From Amphiduros pacificus (Eukaryota; Annelida; Polychaeta; Phyllodocida; Hesionidae): a stretch of 64,000 nt of DNA. Of this stretch, positions 1 through 11,893 are shown in pieces. Made by a program: the position numbers and the translations under genes. Below the pieces are notes generated by a model that saw only the letters and a list, made by a program, of their open reading frames with translations, was not told the DNA's origin and made no database searches. Every line of letters begins with the position of its first letter. The stretch's first letter is position 1. The stretch is from the NCBI GenBank assembly GCA_949316495.1, contig OX439008.1, forward strand, positions 12,543,532-12,607,531, read 5' to 3'.

Positions 1-23
1 TTATCATACAATAGATATCATTC

Positions 24-646
24 TACTTAATATAGGAAAATAACCTTGCCTACTTAATATAGGAATATAACCTTGCCTACTTAATATAGGAATATAACCT
101 TGCCTACTTAATACAGGAATATAACCTTGCCCACTTAATATAGGAATATAACCTTGCCCACTTAATATAGGAATATAACCTTGCCTACTAAATATAGGAA
201 TATAACCTTGCCTACTTAATATAGGAATATAACCTTGCCTACTTAATATAGGAATATAACCTTGCCTACTAAATATAGGAATATAACCTTGCCTACTAAA
301 TATAGGAAAATAACCTTGCCTACTTAATACAGGAATATAACCTTGCCCACTTAATATAGGAATATAACCTTGCCTACTTAATATAGGAATATAACCTTGC
401 CTACTAAATATAGGAATATAACCTTGCCTACTAAATATAGGAATATAACCTTGCCTACTAAATATAGGAATATAACCTTGCCTACTAAATATAGGAATAT
501 AACCTTGCCTACTAAATATAGGAATATAACCTTGCCTACTTAATATAGGAATATAACCTTGCCTACTAAATATAGGAATATAACCTTGCCCACTTATTAT
601 AGGAATATAACCTTGCCTACTTAATATAGGAATATAACCTTGCCCA
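24..646. repeat. 27-bp minisatellite, about 23 copies
   Basis: The unit contains aggaatataaccttgcc followed by tacttaatat. 623 bases equal 23 units of 27 with almost no length change. Copies differ mainly by cttaata/ctaaata and tgccta/tgccca. Because 27 is nine codons, the minus strand stays open and reads RQGYIPIFS over and over; this is a by-product, with no sign of a gene around it. Confidence 0.97.
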
Positions 647-984
647 TCCCTGCCTTTTTTGCCTCTCTCATCAATCAATCTCCATATCGCTGTCTCCACT
701 CTGCTTTTTGTCTTATAAGTTCCTAAGGACGTTGCATGATTGGCTTCCTAAGCAGCACTAATGATTATTCCAGATCACAGCAGTACCACAGAAGTGGACA
801 TGACTGGCAATTGCTGATAATTACTTCTCTGAAGTAACTCCTGTGTCAGCATAATGCACTCACACAATCGCTGCACTAACTCAGCATCTCTTTTACCTTA
901 ATTGTTTCAATAAATGTCTCCATATATATATCATTCTTTAAGTGTAGCTTCATTGTTTTATTAGGTATCATGTCTAATACATGT

Positions 985-1296
985 GGCAAGTGACCTAACA
1001 ATTCGGTCAAGGTCAGCAATGCAAACTCACTATGTGACCCTACAAACCAGTCAAGGTCAGTCAAGCAAATTCACTATGTGACCCTACAAACCAGTCAAGG
1101 TCAGTCAAGCAAATTCACTATGTGACCCTACAAACCAGTCAAGGTCAGTCATGCAAATTCACTATGTGACCCTACAAACCAGTCAAGGTCAGTCAAGCAA
1201 ATTCACTATGTGACCCTACAAACCAGTCAAGGTCAGTCAAGCAAATTCACTATGTGACCCTACAAACCAGTCAAGGTCAGTCAAGCAAATTCACCA
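985..1296. repeat. 44-bp minisatellite, about 7 copies
   Basis: The unit contains tgaccctacaaaccagtc then aaggtcagtcaagcaaattc. The leftmost copy is degenerate and the next six are nearly identical. Each copy carries TCAAGGTCA, which equals the extended half-site used by ERR/SF-1 type nuclear receptors; binding is not shown. Confidence 0.95.
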
Positions 1297-2320
1297 TGTC
1301 CTCCCAGAGTTTATGACAATGTGGCAAGTTCCTTATTTCAGAATTTGTGCTCACTACACCCACAGAACTGACAGAGACACAATTTCCAATGCAGTAGACA
1401 AACATATATTGACAAAATAGTTCATAAGAAGCCAGGGAAGAAGATTCGGTGAGGACCAATTTATGTATCCTCACTAGACAGAGCATAAACATTGTAAGCA
1501 GCCTAACCATGCAGTTGGAAGATCTGTGCCTTTTAAAAATTCCGGGAAAGGCAAGAGACAGTATGGGTTTGGTTCCTATTGATACCAATGATAGCTTTCG
1601 GATTTTGAAAAACAAACAATTTTTTTTTCTTATTAATTCTTTCCAATGGTTGTCAACATTTACTTAGTGCCATGTTTTGTTGATATCCATATCAATATAC
1701 ACGCAGGCAATAACTTACTAATTTAGTTACTTTACTTACAAATTACTTGTTTTTAAACAAGGTCTGCAAGTTGGCTGTCTCAAAGCCATTAAGTACTTAT
1801 GTCAGCAATTCACAATTCCACAATGGCAGCATGAATGTAGCTTTAGACAGTTAATCGTGACAACAGAGGCAGGAAAATGTCCACAGGCGTCAATAAATCT
1901 GTCCTTTAAACACCACTTAGCACAGAGATCGAAACTTATCAATAACTTGCTAACTACAAAGGTGATTTTGTCCACTCCAGTTGGGGGACTTCCTGTCAAA
2001 TTATGTAGAATCTACAATTTTTTTGGCACATCAGGCTGCGTACACTACAGCAGGAGTCAAGTGGAAAATATATCGTCATAGTTACACAGAGTTCCTGGAA
2101 ATTATATCTAGCAAATAAAATGTATTAGTGTTTACTTCAATCTTTTATGTTGACATGAAAGTCCCTCTGCTTCACGACTGAGCAAATGAAATGTTTCTGT
2201 CATTTCATTTTGGGTGCATATGCACTCTTTATATAAACCATTTTCTGAGTAGCACAGAAAGTACCACATCAGGAACTTGGGAAAGATACATACAAATTGA
2301 CAAATTATGAATTGTGTTAC

Positions 2321-2483
2321 CTGGTTGTGACAGCTTAAGCAAGGAGTGATAGATGTCATGGCAATCTCTTTCACGGGGGATCACAAACGTGACACACAGG
2401 AATGTTTTGCAGCGAATCAAAAGTGGAGATCCGGATGTCGTCAGCGGCTGCTTTTCTACAGATGATATGTGCATATGAAGTAT
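2321..2483 (-). CDS. MTMR6/7/8: MTMR6/7/8-like myotubularin, coding exon 3 (rest of PH-GRAM domain)
   Basis: This internal exon of 163 nt begins ILHMHISSVEKQPLTTSGSP, continues LLIRCKTF and FVIPRERDCHDIY, and ends HSLLKLSQP plus one base. Human MTMR6, recalled from memory, has LHHHIASVEK, LTTSGCP and the identical block PRERDCHDIY followed by SLLQLSK, so the match is strong. The acceptor is tgtatgtttgcag and the donor is GTAACA. Its first codon follows TGG of exon 2 in phase 0, rebuilding the family sequence KETW-ILH without a gap; it exits in phase 1. It covers about residues 48-101, completing most of the PH-GRAM domain ahead of the phosphatase domain. The next exon, expected to encode an EDLYAFSYNP-like segment, was not found between 1 and 2320 and should lie off the left end. 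The open frame runs on past both splice sites, but only the part between them is conserved. Confidence 0.95.
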
Positions 2484-3304
2484 CTGCAAACATACACAAG
2501 ATGCTACGTAAATATATGAAAACCTGATATAAATACATTGTGACTCATAAAACATATTACATATGGAAATGATCTTGATCAACGCAAGATAATGGTAAAG
2601 AAAGCTTATGCAGAGAAACACTATAATTTGTTTGATACGATATCTGCTGCTCCGGGTTAGCCCTTCACATACACTGAGACAACTCTACTTTGGCATAGAA
2701 TGAAACATTTGTCCATCTCTATTGCCGACAATGCTTAATTGGGAATGTGGAGAAAGTTGTAAAGTACATAGAATTTGAAAGGCAGGCTTTTAGCAGAAAT
2801 GTTACCACCAAAGTTGCAAATTCCAAGACTATTATGCATTTTGAAAAGATATATAAAAAAATGTTTTAAATGACAATTACGTTGCATATGTGTGTGGAAT
2901 AAACAGCATTAAGGAGGCAAATCATTATATGCATTACTTAATGCCCTCTGAACATGGAAGACTAACCCATAACTCCAGTCAGTGAGGAAGTCAGTCAGTG
3001 CTCTTCTTATAATAACCACTATAATTTAATACTTTTAATTAAGGATATTTAGAGCTCATATTATGCACACTATTCCAATGGAAATTGTTAAAGACAATTG
3101 ACCAACAATCATGTCCAATTATTGAATCATTGCGCCTTAATATTTCCTTATTCATATTACAATTTCTTCCTTAATTCATAAATACTACTCATAAAATCAG
3201 TACTTTGACTAGTTAAAGGTAATAATAGCCAAAACTCAGGTGAGAAGCTATAACCATAACTCTACAGAAGAAATGGAGATGGTTCTAAGGTTTGGCCTCA
3301 ATCT
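2484..3304. other. Unique intronic sequence
   Basis: AT-rich sequence between exon 3 and the SINE. No repeat, RNA gene or open frame worth calling was seen. Confidence 0.6.
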
Positions 3305-3318
3305 AGGACTGTGATTAA
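3305..3318. repeat. Left target-site duplication of the SINE
   Basis: aggactgtgattaa, identical to 3642-3655. Confidence 0.93.
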
Positions 3319-3641
3319 TTTGTTTGTTTGTTTGTTTGGGGTTTTACATCACTTTCAACATTATTTCAGTTATTTCGTGATGAGACCTACTTGTAGCAGA
3401 TATAGTGCTGCCTCACTGAATTGTCATGTCGCAGGTCCTTGACATGACAACCCACCCAGTCACAGATTTACAAGGACAACGGGTTAACCCTTTGGCACAG
3501 GCCTCAGCTCATGTGGGAAATTGTATCATGAGTTCAATCCCGGCACGGCCGGGGTTCGAACCCACAACCTTTGGATCACCACAGAGGAACTGGTGCTAAT
3601 AAGCTGGCGCTCTAACCAACTGCGCCACGGCCCGTGGCCAC
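3319..3641 (-). mobile_element. Complete tRNA-derived SINE
   Basis: Read on the minus strand, it begins with a tRNA-like head: box A-like tggcgcagttggttagagc, then box B ggttcgaaccc near 3550. A body follows containing gaaataactgaaataatg and gtaaaaccccaa, and the element ends in a short (CAAA)n tail. It is flanked by 14-bp direct repeats aggactgtgattaa at 3305-3318 and 3642-3655, the mark of target-primed insertion. The head plus central domain plus tail layout is that of a SINE, and the body resembles SINEs common in mollusc genomes as I remember them. The named family is not fixed. The tRNA-like part is not a functional tRNA gene: the arms do not fold fully. Confidence 0.92.
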
Positions 3642-3655
3642 AGGACTGTGATTAA
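3642..3655. repeat. Right target-site duplication of the SINE
   Basis: aggactgtgattaa, identical to 3305-3318. Confidence 0.93.
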
Positions 3656-6218
3656 GTAAAACAATATGGTTGAATGCTACAAGCCTATCAGCTTCTATTT
3701 CCACATCAGGTAATTACCATTAATGTGATCTGTTCATGCCATGATCAAGCCTATATCAATTACCAACCAACAAGGAGACAAATTATCAAAACCCAACTTC
3801 ATCAAAGATCTGCTTCATAGGTTACACTGCCTATTTGATGGCATTTAATCACCAGAATATAAAGTACTATAAAGATAGCAGGTCAAGAAATATGACGAAT
3901 GCAAATATAACAACGACAAAAAAAAATAATTTTGTTTCCAATATCAATATTGATATCTAATGAATGAGCTTCAAGTGCAAATGATTTGACCAGTTTTGTA
4001 TATCCCTGTGCACTATTCTTGTTACGGCACAACCAATGTTTATTCCCTTCAGCATAATCAATCATTTCAACACTTCTAAGCAATCAGACATTAAAGTGTC
4101 ATAAGGATTCAAGGAATTAAAACAACAAAATGTTGACACTTTATGAAGCAAGATTGTTGAATACAAAATGGCTGATAGATGTGACAGAAATGCCTGGAGC
4201 TAAAGCTTACACATAGAGTATATCAGAACCAATGGTGTGAGTGTCGAAGGAACAATGGTCTTACTTTGATTTCTTTTCTCTCCACACGTAAAACTTGCAT
4301 TTCTATCTGATAACAACATTATCTCAAAGGCATTTTCTGCTAATGCATTCCCTTGTGTAAAAAAGCTTACAATAGCTAGCATTGATGTGAGCACATCATA
4401 TAATTGCCTATTTAAAAAACGGGTGAAATATCATATTATAGAAGCTGAAAAAATTCTTCAATGAACCTTTAAGTATTTTGATGTTTTGTGTCTTTTAAAA
4501 ACGTTCTTCTCCCAACCATTTAATGCAATTAGGACCATTTACATTTAAAACAACTTCTCCACATCAGTGCAATGAGATGACAGAGGCAAGATTAGACTGT
4601 AGGACTGGGCTGTGTGATGCATTGTTTTATGAGACTTGAGTCTCTTCTTGATGGTGGGAACACAGCCCGTCATTAGGATGTTGTTTTTAGCGGCGATGAT
4701 CCAATGAGTTATATGAATGGAGGTGACATTTACACAAAAACTGCATCAGCAATACTTCATTCATCAGAGCCATCTGGTGATGCCACTGCAGAAAATACTG
4801 CAGCCAAATAAAAATGTCTTGACAAGCTTATGATGAAGTCTGCATCTTTCACAATTCTAACACTTTAAAGGAACTTATTAAATTAGTTGAGTTTCAGATT
4901 TAAAAAAATCTTTTTATCATGTTTTTAACTGTGAAATTAAAATAATTTTATGCACTTTTGCAAGCAGCATAATGTTCTCTTTAAAAGAGCACCTCTGCGA
5001 TGAGTTTAATATCCCGGCCTTCACCTTGTGGCTCCTTGATATTTTATTACATAACACCCTGCCTTCTAACCACCGCTGCCATGTCCTCAGATTCACGCCA
5101 GAAACGGACGACAGTGTAATCATATTTCACAAGATGAGTGGCATGATAGATATGCAGTGACGTCAGTCTTGGTGACCAAAGTGTATCAGGGTGCCCCACT
5201 GCACCCTGGGAGGAAGTACCATTTCCTCCCATTATGCATCAGCCAAAGACGATCATAGGTTATTTCCTAAATTTGCCCATATATTTCGTTCCCGATCAGA
5301 GAGGACTGGCCACAGCCTTAAACACTTACTCTGCCGGCCTGATAGGCTCCTGGTGCATATTCTGCCCTAGCATGGGTGGCGTCTAAGAAACGACAACACC
5401 GCGGAACGTGTATTAAGCTACTTCACCATTCTTCACGAATCTTCTGTTTCAGCCATTTAGTGTCGGACAAGCATTTATCATGGAGTCATTTTATGCCTTC
5501 TTCATTCTAAAAGTGAATTTATTGACTGCCACAAAGTCTGCCGTGTCTTTCACCTCATGTATCGTCCCATAGAGATGAGCACATTACTGATCAGATGCAC
5601 TATCCCCAGGTTCCAAACTCTACCCGACATGCACCCACTGCCAATATACGTCCATCATTACACTTGACATGTCATTGATTCAGGCAAAGCTGACTACAAC
5701 TTCAAACTTTATAATTACATTCAACTTTTTGAGACCATTCCAAATATTGATAAAAGGGATACTATTAGTTTTTGATCATTTTGTGCCAAAACAAGGAAGT
5801 CTTCTTGTGATAATATAATAAATTAGTACTAATTCCCCCATGTTTCTTTTCTATTTACTGACCCTAAATTGTACTATACATATTGCTCTATAAGTGCAAC
5901 AAGAAGCTCCGATTCAATATATTCATCCATATTAGAGTCATTGTCCGCCCTGTTGTCCGCCAACCCTAAAGAAGTCTTTGGAGGCCCCTACAAGAGCCTT
6001 TTACACCGCTGATGCCTGCAAATGAAACCCAGAATGTGGAGAAGATTCTATAAACTTCCCTCAATGACTCTATAAAGCGTTGGCCAGCATCTCAGCAACA
6101 GCTCTGCTTGCCATTTGTTTTATTGGCCCCATTTATTTCTCATTTGGTAGCAGCTGTCTCAAGCGTGCAGTTTTCCTGGTCTAGACGATGAGATCCAATG
6201 ACGGAGGCTGACTTACAT
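3656..6218. other. Unique intronic sequence
   Basis: No genes recognised. About 5000-5480 is less AT-rich than its surroundings and free of repeats, but it has no coding match. It could be old intronic or regulatory sequence; nothing in it decides this. Confidence 0.5.
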
Positions 6219-6858
6219 ACAAGGCATCTCCTATTCCAGGTCAGGATGCCACAAGGCATCTCCTAGTCCAGGTCAGGATGCCACAAGGCATCTCCTATTC
6301 TAGGTCAGGATGCCACAAGGCATCTCCTATTCCAGGTCAGGATGCCACAAGGCATCTCCTATTCCAGGTCAGGATGCCACAAGGCATCTCCTATTCTAGG
6401 TAAGGATGCCACAAGGCATCTCCTATTCTAGGTCAGGATGCCACAAGGCACCTCCTATTCCGGGTCAGGATGCCACAAGGCATCTCCTATTCCAGGTTAG
6501 GATGCCACAAGGCATCTCCTATTCCGGGTCAGGATGCCACAAGGCATCTCCTATTCCAGGTCAGGATGCCACAAAGCATCTCCTATTCCAGGTCAGGATG
6601 CCACAAGGCATCTCCTATTCCGGGTCAGGATGCCACAAGGCATCTCCTATTCCAGGTCAGGATGCCACAAAGCATCTCCTATTCCAGGTCAGGATGCCAC
6701 AAGGCATCTCCTATTCCGGGTCAGGATGCCACAAGGCATCTCCTATTCCAGGTCAGGATGCCACAAGGCATCTCCTATTCCGGGTCAGGATGCCACAAGG
6801 CATCTCCTATTCTAGGTCAGGATGCCACAAGGCATCTCCTATTCCAGGTCAGGATGCC
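6219..6858. repeat. 32-bp minisatellite, about 20 copies
   Basis: The unit is caggtcaggatgccacaagg followed by catctcctattc. Copies vary as cca/cgg/cta before ggtcagg and as aaggc/aaagc. Since 32 is not a multiple of 3 and the unit has no stop in any forward frame, all three forward frames remain open with a 32-residue super-period (MPQGISYS..., GCHKASPI..., QDATRHLLF...). I treat these frames as artefacts. Confidence 0.97.
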
Positions 6859-6942
6859 TGGCTTGGTTTATATTGCTGTCTTTGCTTCCCATATAAGATG
6901 GTTCTTCTTTTATTCTACTATAAGCACGTTATCTTCTCCAAA

Positions 6943-7041
6943 ATTTCTTCAGGATGCATGTCCTGAACTCAGCGCTATGAACAGACTTGTCTGGTATCAG
7001 CGCTATACAAATTTTATTATTATTATTATTATTATTATTAA
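6943..7041 (+). mobile_element. 3' tail of a SINE/LINE-type retroposon with ATT tract (copy A)
   Basis: The sequence gcatgtcctgaactc then gcgctatgaacag, tggtatcagcgctatacaaa and an (ATT)n run ending at 7041 matches, in reverse, 17616-17712. The two share about 80 bases with substitutions. A simple-repeat end after a conserved tail is typical of LINE-mobilised elements; the head of this copy was not found. Confidence 0.7.
7013..7041. repeat. (ATT)n microsatellite
   Basis: About ten uninterrupted ATT units, forming the end of the retroposon tail. Confidence 0.95.
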
Positions 7042-9046
7042 GGTGGAATTTGTCACGGAGGTCAGCCACTCCTCACCGTCCCACCATTCCTCAAGTCATT
7101 TGTCATGGAGGCAAGGACAATTCTGAACATCCTTCTGCAGCAGCAACTACCGCAAATCTAACCATCCTCTACAGACTAGATATTGCAATTAAAATGCTTT
7201 CCCCCGGCTGTGAATCAATAGTCATCAAAAAAAAGTATTTGACGGAAATCCTCGGAACTTTCAGACACCCTGAGGTGTTTCCAGCCTGGCCTCAGCCTAT
7301 TTCTGGTCATTACTGTGTCTTATTGCCTGAGCCCTTGGCACGTACCAATGGTCAAGCTCTTTACTCCTTGCCACAATAAGGTGATGAGAACCTCCTGACA
7401 TCAGCATTGTCAGACTGTGTCAAATGCCCCTGGGTGCGTCTCTAAAATGGTGCTGCCATACTTGAATCTCTCCATGAAACGATCTGCTCAGATTTCCCAG
7501 TTTCTTCTTCTCTTGATAGAATAGTCTGATGTATTTCAAAGCCCCTCTTTAGACCTGCTGTACAGAGCTTGCTCCATCTATCTGCTCAGGCATAACCATA
7601 TAAATAACTTGAGAAATGCATAGCTTACGACCAAATGTAGTCATGCAATGGCAGTATATCACTGTTTATACATGGCCATTGACATCCTTGGGTTTAACAT
7701 CATAAATTACTGTAGAAATGTTCTCACTCAATCTATCATTTGTAACACGCAACCAGCCAAGGCTAATTATTTTTATTCCTTTATCAAAATCAAATTGCTC
7801 AAGAAATAATGAGAATATATGCAATTTATTCATTAAGTTTTGCCCGTGCCTTTTATCTTGTCAGTGGTTGGTTCTATTTATATGCATATTTAACAAACAA
7901 GCTAGTCTGTCAGGGAGGCAATTTTCCAAAATAAAGTTCTTCTCAAATCTGAATCTTTTTGAGACATTGATTAATCTAGCTACAATGCTGTTTTGTGACA
8001 TGTCTGATGTTGGCTAATCCAGGATGACACAGCCTGGATAGAACTTGGGTACAGTTTATATCCGATCTGTCAGTGACCTGCAGCAGTCTCTGCCGTGTAT
8101 GATTGATTATTCAATATTTTGTCTTCATAGTATTTCCTCTATCAGCAAAATAAATCAGTCCACCTCAGATCTTGCAGAACAGCATGGAATATATTTTTTT
8201 ATATTCAATTAAGGGTTAATAAGTATATGATTCTTTGAGTTTAATTACCGTATATAAGATATATATATGAGACATGTAAAAGTGTATACTGTAGCCATGA
8301 TCGTCTCTTCTGCATTGGCATCATGCTTCAGTTTTGATAAATAGATTCAATATCAGCACAAGGTATACTTTATAAAATGTCATATTAAAAAGCAGACTGA
8401 TTCTCTCACTATGGCAGTCAGAATGTTAGATGAGGACAAAAGCAATTATGCCTTGCGCTATAAATCATCATCCCTTCCTATCCACTCTGCACACTTCATA
8501 TCAGGGCACCCCCGCCAAAATTAACTCAAACAGATGAGAAACCTGCAAACATCTCATCATTTGCCTCGTTTTTTTTAAATGCAAAACTATAGTAATAGAT
8601 ATTAAAGAAAGTTTTTGTCCACGTCTCTCTAATGCTGATGTAATTATCACATAAAGTGCAGTGTTCACAGAGGGAGTTAGGAGGCCATTGGAGAGCAGAC
8701 CCTGAGGTGTATTTACCATAGAACATGCAGTACTTGTATAACTCATTACATAATCCTGTATGGTCTAATCCAATCTAGCAAGCCACACTGCCTAAGATAT
8801 AGTAACTGCATCCTCCACAAACCACATTATCTACTATCAACTGCATCATTCATTAAATCTTTGGTGATGGATTTGGGTGTTGTAACATCTAATCATTGGT
8901 TCTCTCATGCATGTGTGAGGAAATAATGCACAAATAGAGATGGGGTGATTAGAGTGGGTGAGAGCTATGTATATCCAATAGGTTGGTTTGGCATAAATCT
9001 GTTCCAAAAAGGCTACTTCCCCATACCCTTATCATCTGAGTGGTTA
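7042..9046. other. Unique intronic sequence
   Basis: No gene, RNA or repeat recognised. Open frames up to 130 aa show no family resemblance and include homopolymer-like runs from the ATT tract. Confidence 0.5.
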
Positions 9047-9213
9047 TACACCCCTCCTCATCATACACCCCTCCCCACCATACACCCCTCCTCATCATAC
9101 AGCCTTCCCCACCATACACCCCTCCTCATCATACAGCCTTCCCCACCATACACCCCTCCTCATCATACAGCCTTCCCCACCATACACCCCTCCTCATCAT
9201 ACAGCCCTCCCCA
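9047..9213. repeat. 34-bp pyrimidine-rich minisatellite, about 5 copies
   Basis: The unit is made of two related 17-base halves, tacacccctcctcatca and tacagccttccccacca. The first copy has two nearly equal halves, suggesting a 17-bp ancestor. Confidence 0.95.
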
Positions 9214-9263
9214 AGTGGCATAACACATAACCCAATCCTGATGCTGCCTTCATATCAGATTCT

Positions 9264-9625
9264 CCTTTTCCTACCATAATCCCCTTTTCTTATCAGCATC
9301 ACCTTTTCCTGTAATCATCACCTTTTCCTGTAATCATCCCCTTTTCCATTCATTATCCCCTTTTCCTATCATAATCCCATTTTCCTGTAATAATCCCCAT
9401 TTTCCTATTGTTACCCTCCCTTTCCTTTCATTATCTCCTTTTCATCCCCTATTCCAATCATTAGCCCCTTTCATCTCATAATCCCCCTTTTCCTATTATT
9501 ATCCCCTTTTCCTATCATAATCATTTTGCTCTGATCACCATCCACTTATCTAATCATTATCCCTTTTCCCTTCTCATACCCCTTTTCCTATCATAATCCC
9601 TTTTTCCCCTCATTATCCATCTTTC
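9264..9625. repeat. Degenerate CT-rich tandem repeat, about 19-bp unit
   Basis: Irregular copies of ccccttttcctatcataat. Spacing and sequence drift strongly, so copy number is about 18 by eye. It lies directly after the 34-bp array. Confidence 0.8.
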
Positions 9626-9677
9626 CCCTCGTTATCATCCTTGTCATCTTCCCGTCAGTCTCTCTATCTTGCAGGGA

Positions 9678-10350
9678 GATATGATATGAGAGGGATGAAG
9701 TTTCTGCTAGAGTGATATGATATGAGAGGGATGAAGCTTCTGCTAGAGTGATATGGTATGAGAGGGATGAAGCTTCTGCTAGAGTAATATGATATGAGAG
9801 GGATGAAGTTTCTGCTAGAGTGATATGATATGAGAGGGATGAAGCTTCTGCTAGAGTGATATGATATGAGAGGGATGAAGCTTCTGCTAGTGATATGATA
9901 TGAGAGGGATGAAGCTTCTGCTAGAGTAATATGATATGAGAGGGATGAAGCCTCTGCTAGTGGTATAATAAGAGAGGGATGAAGCTTCTGCTAGAGTGAT
10001 ATGATACGAGAGGGATGAAGCTTCTGCTAGAGTGATATGATATGAGAGGGACGAAGCTTCTGCTAGAGTGATATGACATGAGAGGGATGAAGCTTCTGCT
10101 AGAGTGATATGATATGAGAGGGATGAAGCTTCTGCTAGAGTGATATGGTATGAGAGGGATGAAGCTTCTGCTAGAGTGATATGACATGAGAGGGATGAAG
10201 CTTCTGCTAGAGTGATATGATATGAGAGGGATAAAGGTTCTGCTAGAGTGATATGACATGAGAGGGATGAAGCTTCTGCTAGAGTGATATGATATGAGAG
10301 GGATGAAGCTTCTGCTAGAGTGATATGATATGAGAGGGATGAAGTTTCTG
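9678..10350. repeat. 36-bp minisatellite, about 19 copies
   Basis: The unit is gatatgatatgagagggatg then aagcttctgctagagt; most copies carry an AAGCTT site. A few copies are a few bases shorter (for example near 9889 and 9959). The minus strand is open and reads SRSFIPLISYHS repeatedly; it is a by-product of the 12-codon unit. Confidence 0.97.
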
Positions 10351-10930
10351 CGGGACACAGAGCACAGTCAGCATATTGTTCGCATGTAATCACCAATCTT
10401 CCTCCTAATGCTTTCTCATTATCTTTTATTCTTTTTGTAGTCCAGCCTGCCTGCATTGTGCGTTCCCTCTCTTTCTTTCATATAACTGCTGTTTGTCAGT
10501 CCTCTTTCATCTTCTGTGTACTCGCTATCTCTATATCACATTTTGGTAGGGCCGTATTGTATGCATGGTGCACAATATTACCGTAGAGATTCGCTTGATG
10601 TGGCCTTTGATTAGCAGCGGACAAAGCCATTCTGTCCAACATTACAGTTGTGCATAATGTTATCTTTAATGGTTTAATTTGTGTATATACGTGGGAAATG
10701 CATGTCCTTTGACTTGATGCAGGTTATCTGGTGCAGTATCTCTCTGTTTTCATCCACAAACACTCACTCATTCAAATATCATCAAATAAAATAATTTATT
10801 ATGCATACTTAACTGCAGCTGTAACAAAGCTCAAAGCTTTACAGTTCAAACTGTAGGTCAGCCTATTATCAAAGTTTGTTCATTCATTCATATAATAATG
10901 GGACTATGAATTTTCTTAACTCTTCATAGA

Positions 10931-11893
10931 TGTGACCTGAGTATGGTGCTGCATGTGACCTGAGTATGGTGCTGTATGTGACCTGAGTATGGTGCTGTAT
11001 GTGACCTGAGTATGGTGCCATGTGTGACCTGAGTATGGTGCTGTATGTGACCTGAGTATGGCGCTGTATGTGACCTGAGTATGGTGCTGTATGTGACCTG
11101 AGTATGGTGCTGTATGTGACCTGAGAATGGTGCTGTATGTGACCTGATTATGATGTTGTATGTGACCTGTGTATGGTGCTGTATGTGACCTGTGTATGGT
11201 GCTGTATGTGACCTGAGTATGGCGCTGTATGTGACCTGAGTATGGTGCTGTATGTGACCTGATTATGGTGCTGTATGTGACCTGATTATGGTGCTGTATG
11301 TGACATGAGAATGGTGCTGTATGTGACCTGATTATGATGTTGTATGTGACCTGTGTATGGTGCTGTATGTGACCTGAGTATGGCGCTGTATGTGACCTGA
11401 GTATGGTGCTGTATGTGACCTGATTATGGTGCTGTATGTGACCTGAGTATGGTGCTGTATGTGACCTGAGTATGGTGCTGTATGTGACCTGAGTATGGCG
11501 CTGTATGTGACCTGAGTATGGTGCTGTATGTGACCTGATTATGGTGCTGTATGTGACCTGATTATGGTGCTGTATGTGACCTGAGTATGGTGCTGTATGT
11601 GACCTGAGTATGGCGCTGTACGTGACCTCAGTATGGTGCTGTATGTGACCTCAGTATGGCGCTGTATGTGACCTGAGAATGGTGCTGTATGTGACCTGAT
11701 TATGATGTTGTATGTGACCTGAGTATGGTGCTGTATGTGACCAGAGTATGGCGCTGTATGTGACCTGATTATGGTGCTGTATGTGACCTGATTATGGTGC
11801 TGTATGTGACCTGAGTATGGTGCTGTATGTGACCTGACCAGGGTGCTGTATGTGACCTGAGAATACTGCTGCACATGACCTGGGAATAGTACT
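10931..11893. repeat. 23-bp minisatellite, about 42 copies, with an 8-unit higher-order register
   Basis: The unit is tgtgacctgagtatggtg then ctgta. A marked variant pair (ctgagaatgg followed by a unit with gattatgatgttg) starts at 11123, 11307 and 11675: spacings of 184 and 368, exactly 8 and 16 units. The last copies at the right edge (from about 11830) are the most degenerate. Almost every copy contains TGACCT. Confidence 0.97.

Larger units (their letters stand above)
1..2320 (-). other. MTMR6/7/8: Start of intron 3 of the MTMR6/7/8-like gene (partial)
   Basis: Runs from the GTAACA donor of exon 3 to the left edge. It contains the 27-bp and 44-bp arrays. The stretch 1297-2320 is ordinary AT-rich sequence in which I see no feature; open frames there (up to 112 aa) have no recognisable family. 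Confidence 0.8.

Noticed and set aside
4-699. 231-codon reverse frame of GYIPI repeats
   Set aside because: It is the translation of a 27-bp minisatellite; no splice signals, domain or non-repeat body supports a gene.
3535-3641. A functional tRNA gene on the minus strand
   Set aside because: Promoter boxes are present but arms do not pair as a tRNA, and flanking target duplications show that it is a SINE head.
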